Shown: piece after piece, positions 48,772-58,477 of the stretch
How the letters are laid out: each line of letters opens with the position of its first letter
How positions within the stretch are numbered: the first letter of the stretch is position 1
NCBI RefSeq assembly: GCF_002742685.1
Contig: NZ_PEDM01000004.1
Span: 39,777 to 103,776, forward strand
Direction of reading: 5' to 3'
DNA: 64,000 bases
Source of the DNA: Anoxybacillus flavithermus
GTDB taxonomy: Bacteria > Bacillota > Bacilli > Bacillales > Anoxybacillaceae
Position numbers and translations under genes: made by a program
The notes under the pieces: model-generated
What the model was told of the DNA's origin: nothing
Databases searched by the model: none
The model's input: only the letters and a program-made list of their open reading frames with translations

Positions 48772-49277
48772 GTGGACAATATATTGCGTTTTTCGTTCTT
48801 GCGCTCATTGCGCTTGGCGGCGGCGTGTTTATGTTAAATTTAAACAAAGTCGTCCATATGGTCGTCGCGCTCGTCTTTACGTTCGTCAGCATCGCCGGCA
48901 TTTACGTGCTTTTATCGGCTGAATTTGTCGCAGCCGTTCAAGTGCTTATTTATTCGGGTGCCATTACAATCATTATGTTATTTGGTATTATGCTTACGCG
49001 CCATCAAGATGATGGACAATCGACGGGCAGCCCGCTTCGAAAAGCGTTTGCTTTGCTTGGGACGGTTGCCTTCGGTGCCGTCATGTATATCGGCATTCGC
49101 ACGCTTGACTTTGGCAGCGAAGCAGTTGCGCTCCATGAGAAAAATACAGAACAAATCGGTATTGCGATGTATTCGAAATATGTCATTCCGTTTGAACTTG
49201 CATCTGTTTTGTTGCTTGTCGCATTAATTGGGGCGGTCATTTTAGCGAAAAAAGATGATAAGGAGGCGGGAGAATGA
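48768..49277 (+). CDS. nuoJ: complex I subunit NuoJ
   Basis: 169-residue membrane subunit with five helices. Conserved helix [18 protein letters not shown], including the pi-bulge region. Overlaps both neighbours by four bases. Confidence 0.94.
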   Translation: MSGQYIAFFVLALIALGGGVFMLNLNKVVHMVVALVFTFVSIAGIYVLLSAEFVAAVQVLIYSGAITIIMLFGIMLTRHQDDGQSTGSPLRKAFALLGTVAFGAVMYIGIRTLDFGSEAVALHEKNTEQIGIAMYSKYVIPFELASVLLLVALIGAVILAKKDDKEAGE

Positions 49278-49588
49278 GTGGCGTACCGTTATCCGCCTAT
49301 CTCGTATTTGCGCTTTTATTGTTTTGCATCGGATTGTACGGAGCGTTAACGAAACGAAATACAGTCATTGTGCTGATTTGTATCGAACTTATGTTAAATG
49401 CCGTGAACGTCAACTTAGTTGCATTTAGCAAATACGGGGTAAATCCAGGCATTACAGGTCAAGTATTTTCGCTCTTTACCATTACTGTTGCCGCAGCGGA
49501 AGCAGCGGTTGGATTAGCCATTTTAATTGCGCTATACCGCAATCGTAAAACGATTCATATTGATGAAATCGATTCGATGAAACGATAA
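49274..49588 (+). CDS. nuoK: complex I subunit NuoK
   Basis: 104 residues, three helices. Key Glu residues of the proton path in [13 protein letters not shown] and [15 protein letters not shown] overlap with nuoJ. Confidence 0.95.
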   Translation: MSGVPLSAYLVFALLLFCIGLYGALTKRNTVIVLICIELMLNAVNVNLVAFSKYGVNPGITGQVFSLFTITVAAAEAAVGLAILIALYRNRKTIHIDEIDSMKR

Positions 49589-49647
49589 AGGATGGGAAAC
49601 AAAGGGGTTATATTATAAATGCACCTGAAAAAGGGGATGATTGAACG

Positions 49648-51498
49648 ATGATGGAAAACGCATGGCTCATACCGCTTTTTCCTTTCGTATCGTTTGTTGT
49701 GCTGCTTGTTGTTGGCAAGCAGTTAAAAGAACGAAGCGCGTATGTCGGAATGTTGTTGACGCTTCTTTCGCTCGCATTTGCCCTCGGAGCGTTGTATGAG
49801 CGATGGACGGCATCAACATATAAACAAGCATACACATGGTTGACAATTGGGGATGTGGATGTAACGGTCGGTTTGGAAGTGAACGCATTAAATGCATTAA
49901 TGCTTGTTGTCGTATCGCTTGTTAGTTTTCTCGTACATACGTATGCGAAAGGATATATGCACGGTGATGAGCGCTTCTCGGTATTTTACGCGTATTTAGG
50001 ATTGTTTACGTTCGCGATGCTCGGGCTCGTCGTATCACCCAACTTACTACAAACGTACATTTTTTGGGAACTCGTCGGTCTCGGCTCGTTCTTATTGATC
50101 GGATTTTATTTTTACAAAGAAGAAGCAAAAGCCGCAGCGAAAAAAGCGTTCATTATGACGCGCATCGGGGATGTCGGGTTGTTGATCGGTATGATTTTAT
50201 TGTTCTTAGAAGTGAAAAGCTTCGAATATGAAGCGATTTTTGCTTCGTTACGAAGCGGCGACATATCGGCCACGACCGTCACATTAAGCGCCATTCTTAT
50301 TTTTATTGGAGCAGTCGGAAAATCAGGTCAATTTCCGCTTCATACGTGGCTTCCAGATGCGATGGAAGGTCCAACGCCTGTCTCGGCGTTAATTCACGCC
50401 GCAACAATGGTCGCTGCCGGGGTATATTTAGTTGCAACGTTGTTCCCGCTTTATGAAGCGAGCGAGACAGCGATGATGACTGTCGCTTACGTCGGAGGAT
50501 TTACTGCTATTTTTGCGGCATCGATCGGTCTTGTGCAAACGGATATTAAACGCGTGCTTGCATATTCTACCGTCAGCCAGCTTGGCTATATGATGTTAGC
50601 GCTCGGTTCTGCAGGTTATGTTGCAGGCGTCTTTCATTTAATGACGCACGCCTTTTTTAAAGCGTTGCTCTTTTTAGCTGCAGGTAGTGTTATTCATGCG
50701 GTGCATACGCAAAATATTGAACAAATGGGCGGATTGTGGAAAAAAATGAAATGGACCGCTCCACTCTTTTTAATCGGAACGTTAGCCATTAGCGGCTTTC
50801 CATTTTTCTCAGGCTTTTTCAGCAAAGATGAAATTTTAATTGCCGCGTGGACGCACGGACATGTCGGTCTATTTGTTGTTGCTGTTATCGCTGCCTTTTT
50901 CACAGCGTTTTATATGTTCCGTTTATTTTTCCTCGTGTTCGCGGGAGAAGCGAGAACGAACAATCACGATGTGCATGAATCGCCAACTGTCATGGTGCTA
51001 CCGATGATCGTACTCGGTGTGCTCGCAGTCGTTTCTGGTTACGTTCAAACACCGTGGGGTGCCTTTTTAGGCGAATGGTTGACAGAAGGAACGAATTGGC
51101 ATGCGCATACAGAAGGTCCAAGTTGGATTATGATTGTAGCGACCATTGTGTCGCTATGCGGAATTGTTCTTGCATGGCTCATATATGGCAAACGTGCGAT
51201 TGCGCGCGACTGGCTATCGTCACGTTTCTCGCTTACGTACAACGTGCTTATGAACAAATATTACATCGACGAATTTTACGGACTTACTGTCATTCGCGCT
51301 ACTTCGTTTATTAGCTTGTTATTTGAGTATATCGACCGTTTCCTCGTCGAAGGATTGGCACAATTATTCGCAGCAACAGCGCGCGGTATCGGTCGAATCG
51401 GCTCGCGTTTACAAAACGGGCAAGTGCAAATGTATGGCACGGTGACCATTGTTGCTTTAGCGATTCTCGTCGTCATTTTTGCGGTGACAGGGGGTTAG
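49648..51498 (+). CDS. nuoL: complex I subunit NuoL
   Basis: 616-residue antiporter-like pump subunit with about 14 or more helices. Conserved: FWELVGLGSFLLIGFYF with the essential Glu, GKSGQFPLHTWLPDAMEGPTPVS (spread over one conserved block), and HAFFKALLFLAAGSVIH with the functional Lys. C-terminus RLQNGQVQMYG. AGGGGG lies just before its stop (51489-51494) and was probably the ribosome site of nuoM before the insertion that follows. Confidence 0.96.
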   Translation: MMENAWLIPLFPFVSFVVLLVVGKQLKERSAYVGMLLTLLSLAFALGALYERWTASTYKQAYTWLTIGDVDVTVGLEVNALNALMLVVVSLVSFLVHTYAKGYMHGDERFSVFYAYLGLFTFAMLGLVVSPNLLQTYIFWELVGLGSFLLIGFYFYKEEAKAAAKKAFIMTRIGDVGLLIGMILLFLEVKSFEYEAIFASLRSGDISATTVTLSAILIFIGAVGKSGQFPLHTWLPDAMEGPTPVSALIHAATMVAAGVYLVATLFPLYEASETAMMTVAYVGGFTAIFAASIGLVQTDIKRVLAYSTVSQLGYMMLALGSAGYVAGVFHLMTHAFFKALLFLAAGSVIHAVHTQNIEQMGGLWKKMKWTAPLFLIGTLAISGFPFFSGFFSKDEILIAAWTHGHVGLFVVAVIAAFFTAFYMFRLFFLVFAGEARTNNHDVHESPTVMVLPMIVLGVLAVVSGYVQTPWGAFLGEWLTEGTNWHAHTEGPSWIMIVATIVSLCGIVLAWLIYGKRAIARDWLSSRFSLTYNVLMNKYYIDEFYGLTVIRATSFISLLFEYIDRFLVEGLAQLFAATARGIGRIGSRLQNGQVQMYGTVTIVALAILVVIFAVTGG

Positions 51499-51609
51499 TA
51501 ACTGTTAAAATATTTTTTTTAAAATCCATAAAACCCTATATACAATTTATAAAATTACAAAGCAAAAGAGCAAATAAAGCCAAGAAGATGATTAAGGAGC
51601 TAACTGAAA

Positions 51610-52794
51610 ATGATTAAAACATATAAGGTTATGCTACTTCCTAATCATAAACAACAAACAAAATTATTTGAGTGTGCGGGTGTAGCAAGGTGGGCGTATA
51701 ATTTTGCCTTAGCACAACAACAAGAAAATCATAAACAAGGCGGTAAATTTTTAAATGATGGTGAATTAAGAAAAAGATTAACGCAGCTCAAACAAACGAA
51801 AGAGTACAGTTGGCTCAACAATTATTCCAACAACATCACAAAACAAGCAATAAAAGATGCGTGTCAAGCCTACAAAAACTTTTTTGCAGGACGGGCGAAG
51901 TTTCCGAAATTGAAAACGAAGAAACGAACACGCCCAAGTTTTTATCAAGATACATCGAAAATTAAAATCACCGACACGCATGTAAAACTAGAGAAACTGA
52001 CGCCTTCCAAAAAGAAAAATAGACAGAAGCTCAATTGGATTCGTTTGGCGGAGCGAGGACGTATTCCGCACGGAAAACATGTAACATACGTCAATCCACG
52101 CATCGTGTTTGACGGACTACATTGGTTTTTAACGGTCGGTGTAGAGGAAGCAGAAGTGAAACATGAAACGTACAGCGAAGGCATCGGCATTGATTTAGGG
52201 GTAAAGTCGTTAGCTACCGTCAGCAATGGCATGACGTTTCCAAACATCAACCAAACACCAAAAGTAAAAAAGCTGGAAAAGTCAATTAGGCGCATGCAAA
52301 GGCGAATATCACGAAAGTACGAAATGAATAAAACGAAAACAGAAGGAGGTGAATTCCGTTACAGAAAAACGGAAAACATTAAGAAAATTGAATTCCTTGT
52401 TTTGAAAAAACGCCGAAGGCTGAAAAATATGCAGCTTAACCATACTCACCACATCACAGCGACGTTGGTGAAAGCCAAGCCAGCGTATGTCGTGATGGAA
52501 GACTTGAACACAAGTGGCATGTTAAAAAATTGCAAGCTATCGAAAGCGATTCAACAACAAACATTCCACGTGTTCAAGCGGCAAATGACGTACAAATGTG
52601 CATGGCATGGGATCGAGTTGATCGTCGTAGATCGGTTTTATCCGTCAAGCAAAAAGTGCAGCCGTTGCGGTCATGTGAAAGATCACCTTTCTTTATCGGA
52701 ACGGACGTACCGTTGTGAGGCGTGTGGGATAGAAATCGATCGCGATTTGAATGCAAGCATCAACTTGAAACAATATGCCGAATCCATGATGTGA
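51610..52794 (+). CDS. tnpB: RNA-guided endonuclease TnpB, IS200/IS605 family
   Basis: 394-residue TnpB, apparently intact. N-terminal helix-turn-helix/wedge part (KTYKVMLLPNHKQQTKLFEC), then a split RuvC nuclease: Asp195 in GIGIDLGVKSLA, Glu297 in VVMEDLNTSGM, and the Asp residues of IEIDRDLNASIN. The zinc ribbon between the last two motifs has CSRCG and CEACG. TnpB of this group uses an RNA from the element's right end to cut sites next to a short motif, which favours retention of the element. Same strand as nuo, so it is read through by the operon. AAGGAG lies 10 bases before the ATG. Confidence 0.95.
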   Translation: MIKTYKVMLLPNHKQQTKLFECAGVARWAYNFALAQQQENHKQGGKFLNDGELRKRLTQLKQTKEYSWLNNYSNNITKQAIKDACQAYKNFFAGRAKFPKLKTKKRTRPSFYQDTSKIKITDTHVKLEKLTPSKKKNRQKLNWIRLAERGRIPHGKHVTYVNPRIVFDGLHWFLTVGVEEAEVKHETYSEGIGIDLGVKSLATVSNGMTFPNINQTPKVKKLEKSIRRMQRRISRKYEMNKTKTEGGEFRYRKTENIKKIEFLVLKKRRRLKNMQLNHTHHITATLVKAKPAYVVMEDLNTSGMLKNCKLSKAIQQQTFHVFKRQMTYKCAWHGIELIVVDRFYPSSKKCSRCGHVKDHLSLSERTYRCEACGIEIDRDLNASINLKQYAESMM

Positions 52795-52960
52795 CATGAC
52801 CATGTACCCATACGTTAGTGGGGAAGTGAAGCCTTCGGAGCGCCAAGAAAACGAGAGTAGCTTTTTTGCGAAATCGGGCGCGATGAACAAGGAAGGAAAC
52901 AAAAACTTTGTAAAGAATTGTAGATGCTTTATAAAGTTTTATAAGTTTTCTGTAACGGGT
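52780..52960 (+). ncRNA. predicted omega RNA (reRNA) of TnpB
   Basis: In IS200/IS605 elements the guide RNA scaffold covers the 3' end of tnpB and the right end, and the guide is the flanking DNA next to the right end. The region here is structured (52905-52937 hairpin) and lacks an ORF. The limits and the guide cannot be fixed without the exact right end. Inference from family behaviour. Confidence 0.4.
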
Positions 52961-52967
52961 ATTTATA

Positions 52968-54479
52968 ATGCAGCCATACTTTTTATCGCTCTTAATTTTC
53001 TCCCCGCTTTTAGGTATACTCGTTCTTTCGCTTCTTTCGAAAGAACAAGAAAAAGCGATTAAATGGCTTGGTGTGTTGGCGACGTTGCCATCGTTATGCT
53101 TATCATTGTTTGCATTTTGGCAATATCAAAACGGGTATGATATAAGCAAGTTAGCGGAAAAACGGTCATGGATTCAATTTGGTGAGTTCCCGTTTTTAAA
53201 GGAGACGGATTTTACTGTCGCATATGAACTTCATGTGGACGGTTTGGCGCTTGTCATGATCGTTTTAACGACTATTTTAGCGACGCTTGCGGCGATCGCT
53301 TCTACATCCATCCAAAAAGAGTGGAAAGGGTATTTTCAACTGTTTTTATTGCTTGAAATCGGTATGCTTGGCGTATTTGCTGCTAGCAACCTTGTACTCT
53401 TTTTCATCTTTTTTGAGTTGACGCTCATTCCGATGTTTTTCCTCATCGGAAAATGGGGATATTTCGAAAAAGAAAAAGCGGCATACAGCTATTTAATTTA
53501 TAACGGGCTCGGTTCAGCCGTTTTATTGATCGTCATTGCGGTCTTGTTTGCGCGCACGGGTACATCGAATATCGATGAGCTGCGCCACATATTAACGGAT
53601 CCGATGGCACAAACGATTTCGCCAATTTCCGACGCGCTTCGCTACGGATTGTTTCTTGCGTTGCTCATCGCATTTGGGGTTAAGCTACCGATCGTGCCGC
53701 TTCATCGCTGGATGTTGCACGTGCACGTACAAGCGCCACCATCTGTCGTTATGCTACATGCAGGGGTTTTGTTAAAAATTGGTGCTTTCGGTCTTGTCCG
53801 TTTTGCGTTTGGATTATTTCCCGGGCAATTCCAACAATTTTCGACATGGCTCATCGTTTTAGGCGTTGTTAACTTGTTGTACGGTGCGTTTTTAGCACTA
53901 AGACAAACCGATTTTAAAATGGTGCTTGCTTATTCGAGCGTATCGCACATGGGCATTGTATTAATCGGTCTCGGTTCGCTCACTGAGGCAGGAATACAAG
54001 GAGCGATTTTCCAAGCGGTGTCACACGGATTTATCGCTGCGTTTTTATTCTTCTTCGTCGGTGTCATGTACGAAAGAACGCGCACGACGACGCTTGCTCG
54101 TTTAGGGGGGCTGGCGAAGACAATGCCGTACGTATCAGGATTTATTCTTGCTGGGGCGATGGCTTCGCTCGGTTTGCCGGGAACGTCCGGATTTATTAGC
54201 GAGTTTATGGCGTTCGTTGGGGCATTTCAAGCGGAACCGCTGCTCGCTGCGATCGGTACAATCGGTATTATTATGACCGCTGTATATTTATTGCGCGCTG
54301 TTCTCGGCATGACGTTTGGGCAAACAACGGTGTCAAACGTTTACGATTTACGAGGCATCGAATGGGTGCCAGCAATTAGTTTACTGCTTCTTATTATCAT
54401 CATCGGGGTATATCCGAACGTATTAGCGCTGCCGCTACAAACGACGATTGAAACGATGATGAACGGGTTAGGGGGTTGA
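52968..54479 (+). CDS. nuoM: complex I subunit NuoM
   Basis: 503-residue antiporter-like pump subunit. Conserved: FFELTLIPMFFLIGKWG with the key Glu, LPIVPLHRWMLHVHVQAPPS, HAGVLLKIGAFGLVR, and SHGFIAAFLFF. The N-terminus MQPYFLSLLIFSPLLG is complete, so the coding part was not cut by the element. However, no Shine-Dalgarno is seen before the ATG (only ACGGGT), unlike the other nuo genes. Confidence 0.95.
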   Translation: MQPYFLSLLIFSPLLGILVLSLLSKEQEKAIKWLGVLATLPSLCLSLFAFWQYQNGYDISKLAEKRSWIQFGEFPFLKETDFTVAYELHVDGLALVMIVLTTILATLAAIASTSIQKEWKGYFQLFLLLEIGMLGVFAASNLVLFFIFFELTLIPMFFLIGKWGYFEKEKAAYSYLIYNGLGSAVLLIVIAVLFARTGTSNIDELRHILTDPMAQTISPISDALRYGLFLALLIAFGVKLPIVPLHRWMLHVHVQAPPSVVMLHAGVLLKIGAFGLVRFAFGLFPGQFQQFSTWLIVLGVVNLLYGAFLALRQTDFKMVLAYSSVSHMGIVLIGLGSLTEAGIQGAIFQAVSHGFIAAFLFFFVGVMYERTRTTTLARLGGLAKTMPYVSGFILAGAMASLGLPGTSGFISEFMAFVGAFQAEPLLAAIGTIGIIMTAVYLLRAVLGMTFGQTTVSNVYDLRGIEWVPAISLLLLIIIIGVYPNVLALPLQTTIETMMNGLGG

Positions 54480-54483
54480 TGAG

Positions 54484-55986
54484 ATGGATTTCGAAACATT
54501 ACTTAGCTATGAATGGGGCGTCATGATGCCGGAATTTATCATTCTCGGCGTAGCGGTTGCGCTCTCGCTCATCGACCTGTTTATGCCGGAAAATCGGAGC
54601 CGACGTCTTCTTGGCTTATTCGCATTCGTCGGGGTTGCTGTTTCATTCGTATCGCTCCTTAGTTTATGGACGAGTGATGTTACGTCCATTTTAGGTGATA
54701 CGTTCCGTCTCGATTCGTTCGCCAAATCGTTCAAAGCGTTATTGCTGATCGGTAGTGCGCTCGTTTTATTGCTTTCGATTCACTATGAACCGAAAGAGCG
54801 CATCGCATATCGTGGTGAATTTTATTACCTATTTTTAACCGCACTTCTTGGCGCGATGATGATGGCATCAAGCGGCGATCTTATTACATTGTTCGTCGGA
54901 CTTGAACTATTATCGCTTTCTTCTTATGTTCTCGTCGCGATTCGTAAAAAACATACATTAGCGAATGAAGCGGTGTTGAAATACGTCATTACCGGAAGTA
55001 TCGCAACAGCGATTACGCTATTTGGGATGAGCTATATTTTTGGTTTTACCGGATCGACGAATATAAAAGAAATTGCTGTGCAACTTGCCAGCACGTATGA
55101 AGAAAACCATCAATACATTTTATCGCTCGCCTTTTTGCTGACGTTCGTCGGGTTATCGTTTAAATTAGCATCCGCCCCGTTTCATATGTGGGCACCTGAC
55201 GTATATCAAGGTGCGACGATGCCAGTCGTTTCGTTCTTAAGCGTTGTTTCTAAAACAGCCGGATTTGTCATTGTGTTGCGCGTTATCGTTTCTGTATTTG
55301 CCCAAATACCGACGGGAAGTTCGAATTCCATGCTCGTGACGCTTGCGCCGTACATCGCTTTTTTAGCGGGGGCGACGATGATGATCGGCAATACGATTGC
55401 CCTTCGTCAACGGAACGTGAAACGTATGTTAGCATATTCGAGCGTGGCGCATGCAGGGTATGTATTAGTGGCTTTTGCGAGCTTATCGATGTTTATGTTT
55501 GAAGCCATTTGGTTTTACTTATTGGCGTATTTATTTATGACGATCGGAACATTTGCCATTTTGCAAGTCGTCTCTCAACATCATGATGATGAAGACGTGA
55601 GCATATTCGCCGGCTTGTACCGTCGCTCGCCGCTTATGGCGATTGCGATGACGATCTTTCTACTATCGCTTGCGGGCATTCCGGGAACGGCTGGATTTAT
55701 CGGGAAAATGAACATTTTCCTCGGTGCATTCGTCGTCGAGCCAGCTCATTATGTGCTTGCATCGATTATGGTAGTCACGACCGTTATATCGTACGTATAT
55801 TACTTTGGTATTTTCATTCAAATGTTTTTCCGACCTGTTGAAGACGCGCGACGCTTAGAGTGGCCACCTGGGGTTATTGCCGTTATTGTTATTTGTGTTA
55901 TCGGCACCGTTTTATTAGGGGTGTTTCCGAACATCGCCTACGATTTCATTGCACCGTTTGAACATTTTAGCGATTTTCTTCAATAA
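54484..55986 (+). CDS. nuoN: complex I subunit NuoN
   Basis: 500-residue antiporter-like subunit, last of the operon. Conserved: FVGLELLSLSSYVLVA, KLASAPFHMWAPDVYQGATM (part of the helix 7 region with the functional Lys) and AYSSVAHAGYVLVAF. TTAGGGGG at the end of nuoM acts as its ribosome site. A terminator follows. Confidence 0.96.
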   Translation: MDFETLLSYEWGVMMPEFIILGVAVALSLIDLFMPENRSRRLLGLFAFVGVAVSFVSLLSLWTSDVTSILGDTFRLDSFAKSFKALLLIGSALVLLLSIHYEPKERIAYRGEFYYLFLTALLGAMMMASSGDLITLFVGLELLSLSSYVLVAIRKKHTLANEAVLKYVITGSIATAITLFGMSYIFGFTGSTNIKEIAVQLASTYEENHQYILSLAFLLTFVGLSFKLASAPFHMWAPDVYQGATMPVVSFLSVVSKTAGFVIVLRVIVSVFAQIPTGSSNSMLVTLAPYIAFLAGATMMIGNTIALRQRNVKRMLAYSSVAHAGYVLVAFASLSMFMFEAIWFYLLAYLFMTIGTFAILQVVSQHHDDEDVSIFAGLYRRSPLMAIAMTIFLLSLAGIPGTAGFIGKMNIFLGAFVVEPAHYVLASIMVVTTVISYVYYFGIFIQMFFRPVEDARRLEWPPGVIAVIVICVIGTVLLGVFPNIAYDFIAPFEHFSDFLQ

Positions 55987-55993
55987 GACGTAT

Positions 55994-56022
55994 AATGGAA
56001 GGGGTGTACCCTTCCATTTTTT
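55994..56022 (+). terminator. terminator of the nuo operon
   Basis: AATGGAAGGG and CCCTTCCATT, perfect 10-bp stem around GTGTA, then TTTT. Confidence 0.93.
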
Positions 56023-56042
56023 ATATTAAAGGAGGAGTGGGA

Positions 56043-56273
56043 ATGGAAACATTTGGACAAGAAGCGTTAATTAGTTTATTATCGCATGTATTTTTTATTA
56101 CGGTGACGTGGTGGACGCTGCAAGCGGTTCGGCTTGAAGTTATTTTTAAACGAAATCGCATCATTCAAGCACGTGTATTTTACATTTTATTAACCGTTGC
56201 AATCGGTTCATTAGTAAGCAATTTCTTTTTAGATTATTTACGCTGGTCGCGTCAGTTGCCGTTTTTACTTTAA
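56043..56273 (+). CDS. ywzB: YwzB (DUF1146) small membrane protein
   Basis: 76 residues with two predicted helices (about 8-24 and 45-65). Typical DUF1146 segment WWTLQAVRLEVIFK. Role unknown. ATG 56043 follows AAAGGAGGAGTGG; the open frame upstream runs through the nuo terminator. Confidence 0.88.
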   Translation: METFGQEALISLLSHVFFITVTWWTLQAVRLEVIFKRNRIIQARVFYILLTVAIGSLVSNFFLDYLRWSRQLPFLL

Positions 56274-56355
56274 ACGCGAGCGTTGTCGATTTTTTTCACG
56301 TATGTTCCCTTCCGATCTGGCAACAATAAAAGCTAAGGAGAGGAAGGGAAAAGAG

Positions 56356-57051
56356 ATGAGAAAAAGATGGTTGGCACTCGTTATGTTTTGTTTGTTATTA
56401 AGTGGTTATCGGATGTATGACGGTGAACGGATCGGCGGAGAAATAGCGAAAATAAACGATATGCTCGGCGCATTTGAAGACCATCATATTCACCTCAAAC
56501 GATGGAACGTCTACGCCAAAGAGCAAGTGCTTACAAATGACCCTCACAACTGGATCCAACAATACGTGAGAACATGGTCCTCTTTTCGTTGGACGGTTGA
56601 ACCGCACAAGATGATTGGCAAACGTGAAACCTCCACTTACGTTGAAACGATTCAACTCATCACGGTCGCACATCATCCAGCTGTCCTTGTTTTATATGAA
56701 GCAACCGGTTCAACGTGGAATAAACAACTCGAACACACGCTCGTCCGACAAACGACGAAATTATTCGTAAAACCTACATTTTTCACTTGTATTACAGGGG
56801 AATTCGATGGTAAGATGAAAGGTGTTTTGTTTGACAAGGCGGTTCGCTTGCTTGCTTCGTTTCAAGCGCGACCGATCGAGTCTTTGCGCGAAGAGACATT
56901 TGTCTCCGTCTCAGCATATACTGAGCAGTGGAAGACATCACTTTCTGTCGGACAACAACAAATGAATCTTCAACTAGCATTACGACAAGACGGATTGGGC
57001 GCGCGAACGACCGTTGTCATTGGCACCCCAATCATAACAGCTGAATATTAA
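56356..57051 (+). CDS. ywmB: YwmB family protein (DUF1779)
   Basis: 231 residues: N-terminal signal or membrane segment ([15 protein letters not shown]), then a soluble domain expected outside the membrane. Assigned mainly by its place between ywzB and murAA as in B. subtilis, plus family length. Role not known to me. ATG 56356 preceded by AGGAAGGG. The longer frame from 56302 has no ribosome site. Confidence 0.8.
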   Translation: MRKRWLALVMFCLLLSGYRMYDGERIGGEIAKINDMLGAFEDHHIHLKRWNVYAKEQVLTNDPHNWIQQYVRTWSSFRWTVEPHKMIGKRETSTYVETIQLITVAHHPAVLVLYEATGSTWNKQLEHTLVRQTTKLFVKPTFFTCITGEFDGKMKGVLFDKAVRLLASFQARPIESLREETFVSVSAYTEQWKTSLSVGQQQMNLQLALRQDGLGARTTVVIGTPIITAEY

Positions 57052-57082
57052 TATAGAGACTTTGGACGCGGAGGGGAATGCC

Positions 57083-58381
57083 TTGGAAAAAATCATCGTC
57101 CGCGGCGGGAAGCGGTTGAGCGGCACAGTGAAAGTGGAAGGTGCGAAAAACGCTGTGTTGCCTGTCATCGCCGCAACATTGTTAGCGAGTGAAGGAAAGA
57201 GCGTCATTTATGATGTACCTGAACTCTCCGATGTATATACGATTAGTGAAGTGTTGCGTCACTTACAAGCAAACGTAACGGTTGGCAACAACAACATTGT
57301 CGTTGATGCATCAGGAGAGCTAAGTATTGAAGCTCCATTTGAATATGTGCGAAAAATGCGAGCATCTGTATTAGTGATGGGACCGTTGCTCGCCCGTAAA
57401 GGTCGCGCGCGCGTAGCGCTACCGGGCGGTTGTGCGATCGGTTCACGCCCCATCGATCAACATTTAAAAGGATTTGAAGCGATGGGGGCGACGGTGAAAA
57501 TCGGGAACGGTTTCATCGACGCTGAAGTGAACGGGAAGTTGCGCGGTGCAAAAATTTATTTAGATTTCCCAAGTGTCGGTGCGACAGAAAACATTATGAT
57601 GGCCGCCGTATTAGCTGAAGGTACGACGGTCATTGAAAACTGTGCGAAAGAACCGGAAATCGTCGACTTAGCAAACTTTTTAAACGCTATGGGCGCAAAA
57701 GTGCGCGGTGCCGGCACAGGCACGATTCGCATTGACGGTGTTACTACATTATATGGTGCTGAGCACACAGTTATTCCTGATCGCATTGAAGCAGGAACGT
57801 TTATGATTGCTGCTGCCATTACAGGCGGAAACGTTCTTGTGCAAGGTGCGGTGCCAGAACATTTAACGTCGTTAATCGCAAAGCTTGAGGAAATGGGTGT
57901 CACGATTATTGAAGAAGACAGCGGTTTGCGCGTCATTGCTCCAGACAAACTAAAAGCGGTTGACGTAAAAACGATGCCACATCCCGGCTTTCCGACTGAT
58001 ATGCAGTCACAAATGATGGCGTTATTGATGAAAGCGGAAGGCACGAGCATGGTAACAGAAACGGTATTTGAAAATCGGTTTATGCATGTCGAAGAATTTC
58101 GTCGTATGAACGCCGATATGAAAATTGAAGGCCGTTCTGTCATTATTAACGGTCCGTGCCAATTGCAAGGGGCAGAAGTGGCCGCAACGGACTTACGTGC
58201 TGCCGCAGCGCTTATTTTAGCTGGACTTGTAGCAGAAGGATATACGCGCGTAACTGAGCTCAAACATTTAGATCGCGGTTACGTCCGTTTCCATGAAAAG
58301 TTAGCTGCGTTAGGTGCGGATATTGAACGTGTACGCGAGGATGTCAATACGATACAAACACAAATGACAGACGTTGGGTGA
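57083..58381 (+). CDS. murAA: UDP-N-acetylglucosamine 1-carboxyvinyltransferase (MurAA)
   Basis: Main enolpyruvyl transferase of peptidoglycan synthesis, 432 residues. [18 protein letters not shown] near the start and catalytic Cys117 in [13 protein letters not shown]. Paralogue of murAB at 21.4 kb; the ywmB-murAA-spoIID-spoIIQ order identifies this copy. TTG 57083 follows GGAGGGG at 6 bases; the upstream TTG at 57062 has no ribosome site. Confidence 0.95.
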   Translation: MEKIIVRGGKRLSGTVKVEGAKNAVLPVIAATLLASEGKSVIYDVPELSDVYTISEVLRHLQANVTVGNNNIVVDASGELSIEAPFEYVRKMRASVLVMGPLLARKGRARVALPGGCAIGSRPIDQHLKGFEAMGATVKIGNGFIDAEVNGKLRGAKIYLDFPSVGATENIMMAAVLAEGTTVIENCAKEPEIVDLANFLNAMGAKVRGAGTGTIRIDGVTTLYGAEHTVIPDRIEAGTFMIAAAITGGNVLVQGAVPEHLTSLIAKLEEMGVTIIEEDSGLRVIAPDKLKAVDVKTMPHPGFPTDMQSQMMALLMKAEGTSMVTETVFENRFMHVEEFRRMNADMKIEGRSVIINGPCQLQGAEVAATDLRAAAALILAGLVAEGYTRVTELKHLDRGYVRFHEKLAALGADIERVREDVNTIQTQMTDVG

Positions 58382-58386
58382 ACATA

Positions 58387-58422
58387 AAAACGACCGTTTG
58401 CGGAGGCGAATGGTCGTTTTTT
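58387..58422 (+). terminator. terminator after murAA
   Basis: CGACCGTTTGC and GCGAATGGTCG pair over 11 bp around GGAG, flanked by A and T runs. Confidence 0.92.
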
Positions 58423-58451
58423 GCATATATGCTTGTCCCCCTGCATAAATT
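58423..58451 (+). promoter_or_regulatory. sigma-E-like promoter of spoIID
   Basis: GCATATA, 14 bases, CATAAATT. Fits the sigma-E pattern KMATATT / CATACAMT at 6 of 7 and 6 of 8 positions. spoIID is a known sigma-E gene. Confidence 0.5.
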
Positions 58452-58477
58452 GTAACAATGACAAAGGGGGGATGATT

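Larger units (their letters stand above)
51499..52967 (+). mobile_element. IS1341-type (IS200/IS605 group, tnpB-only) insertion between nuoL and nuoM
   Basis: A 1.47-kb stretch interrupts the otherwise tight nuoL-nuoM junction. It holds one tnpB gene, an AT-rich left flank (51499-51609) and a 173-base right flank (52795-52967) with an 11-bp inverted repeat ACTTTGTAAAG / CTTTATAAAGT (52905-52915, 52927-52937), like the subterminal hairpins of this IS group. No tnpA is present, so it would need TnpA from elsewhere to move. Exact ends cannot be set from one copy, and no target duplication is expected for this group. Confidence 0.78.

Noticed and set aside
51499..51609. tnpA remnant left of tnpB
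   Set aside because: The 111-base flank is AT-rich and has no open frame resembling the Tyr transposase.
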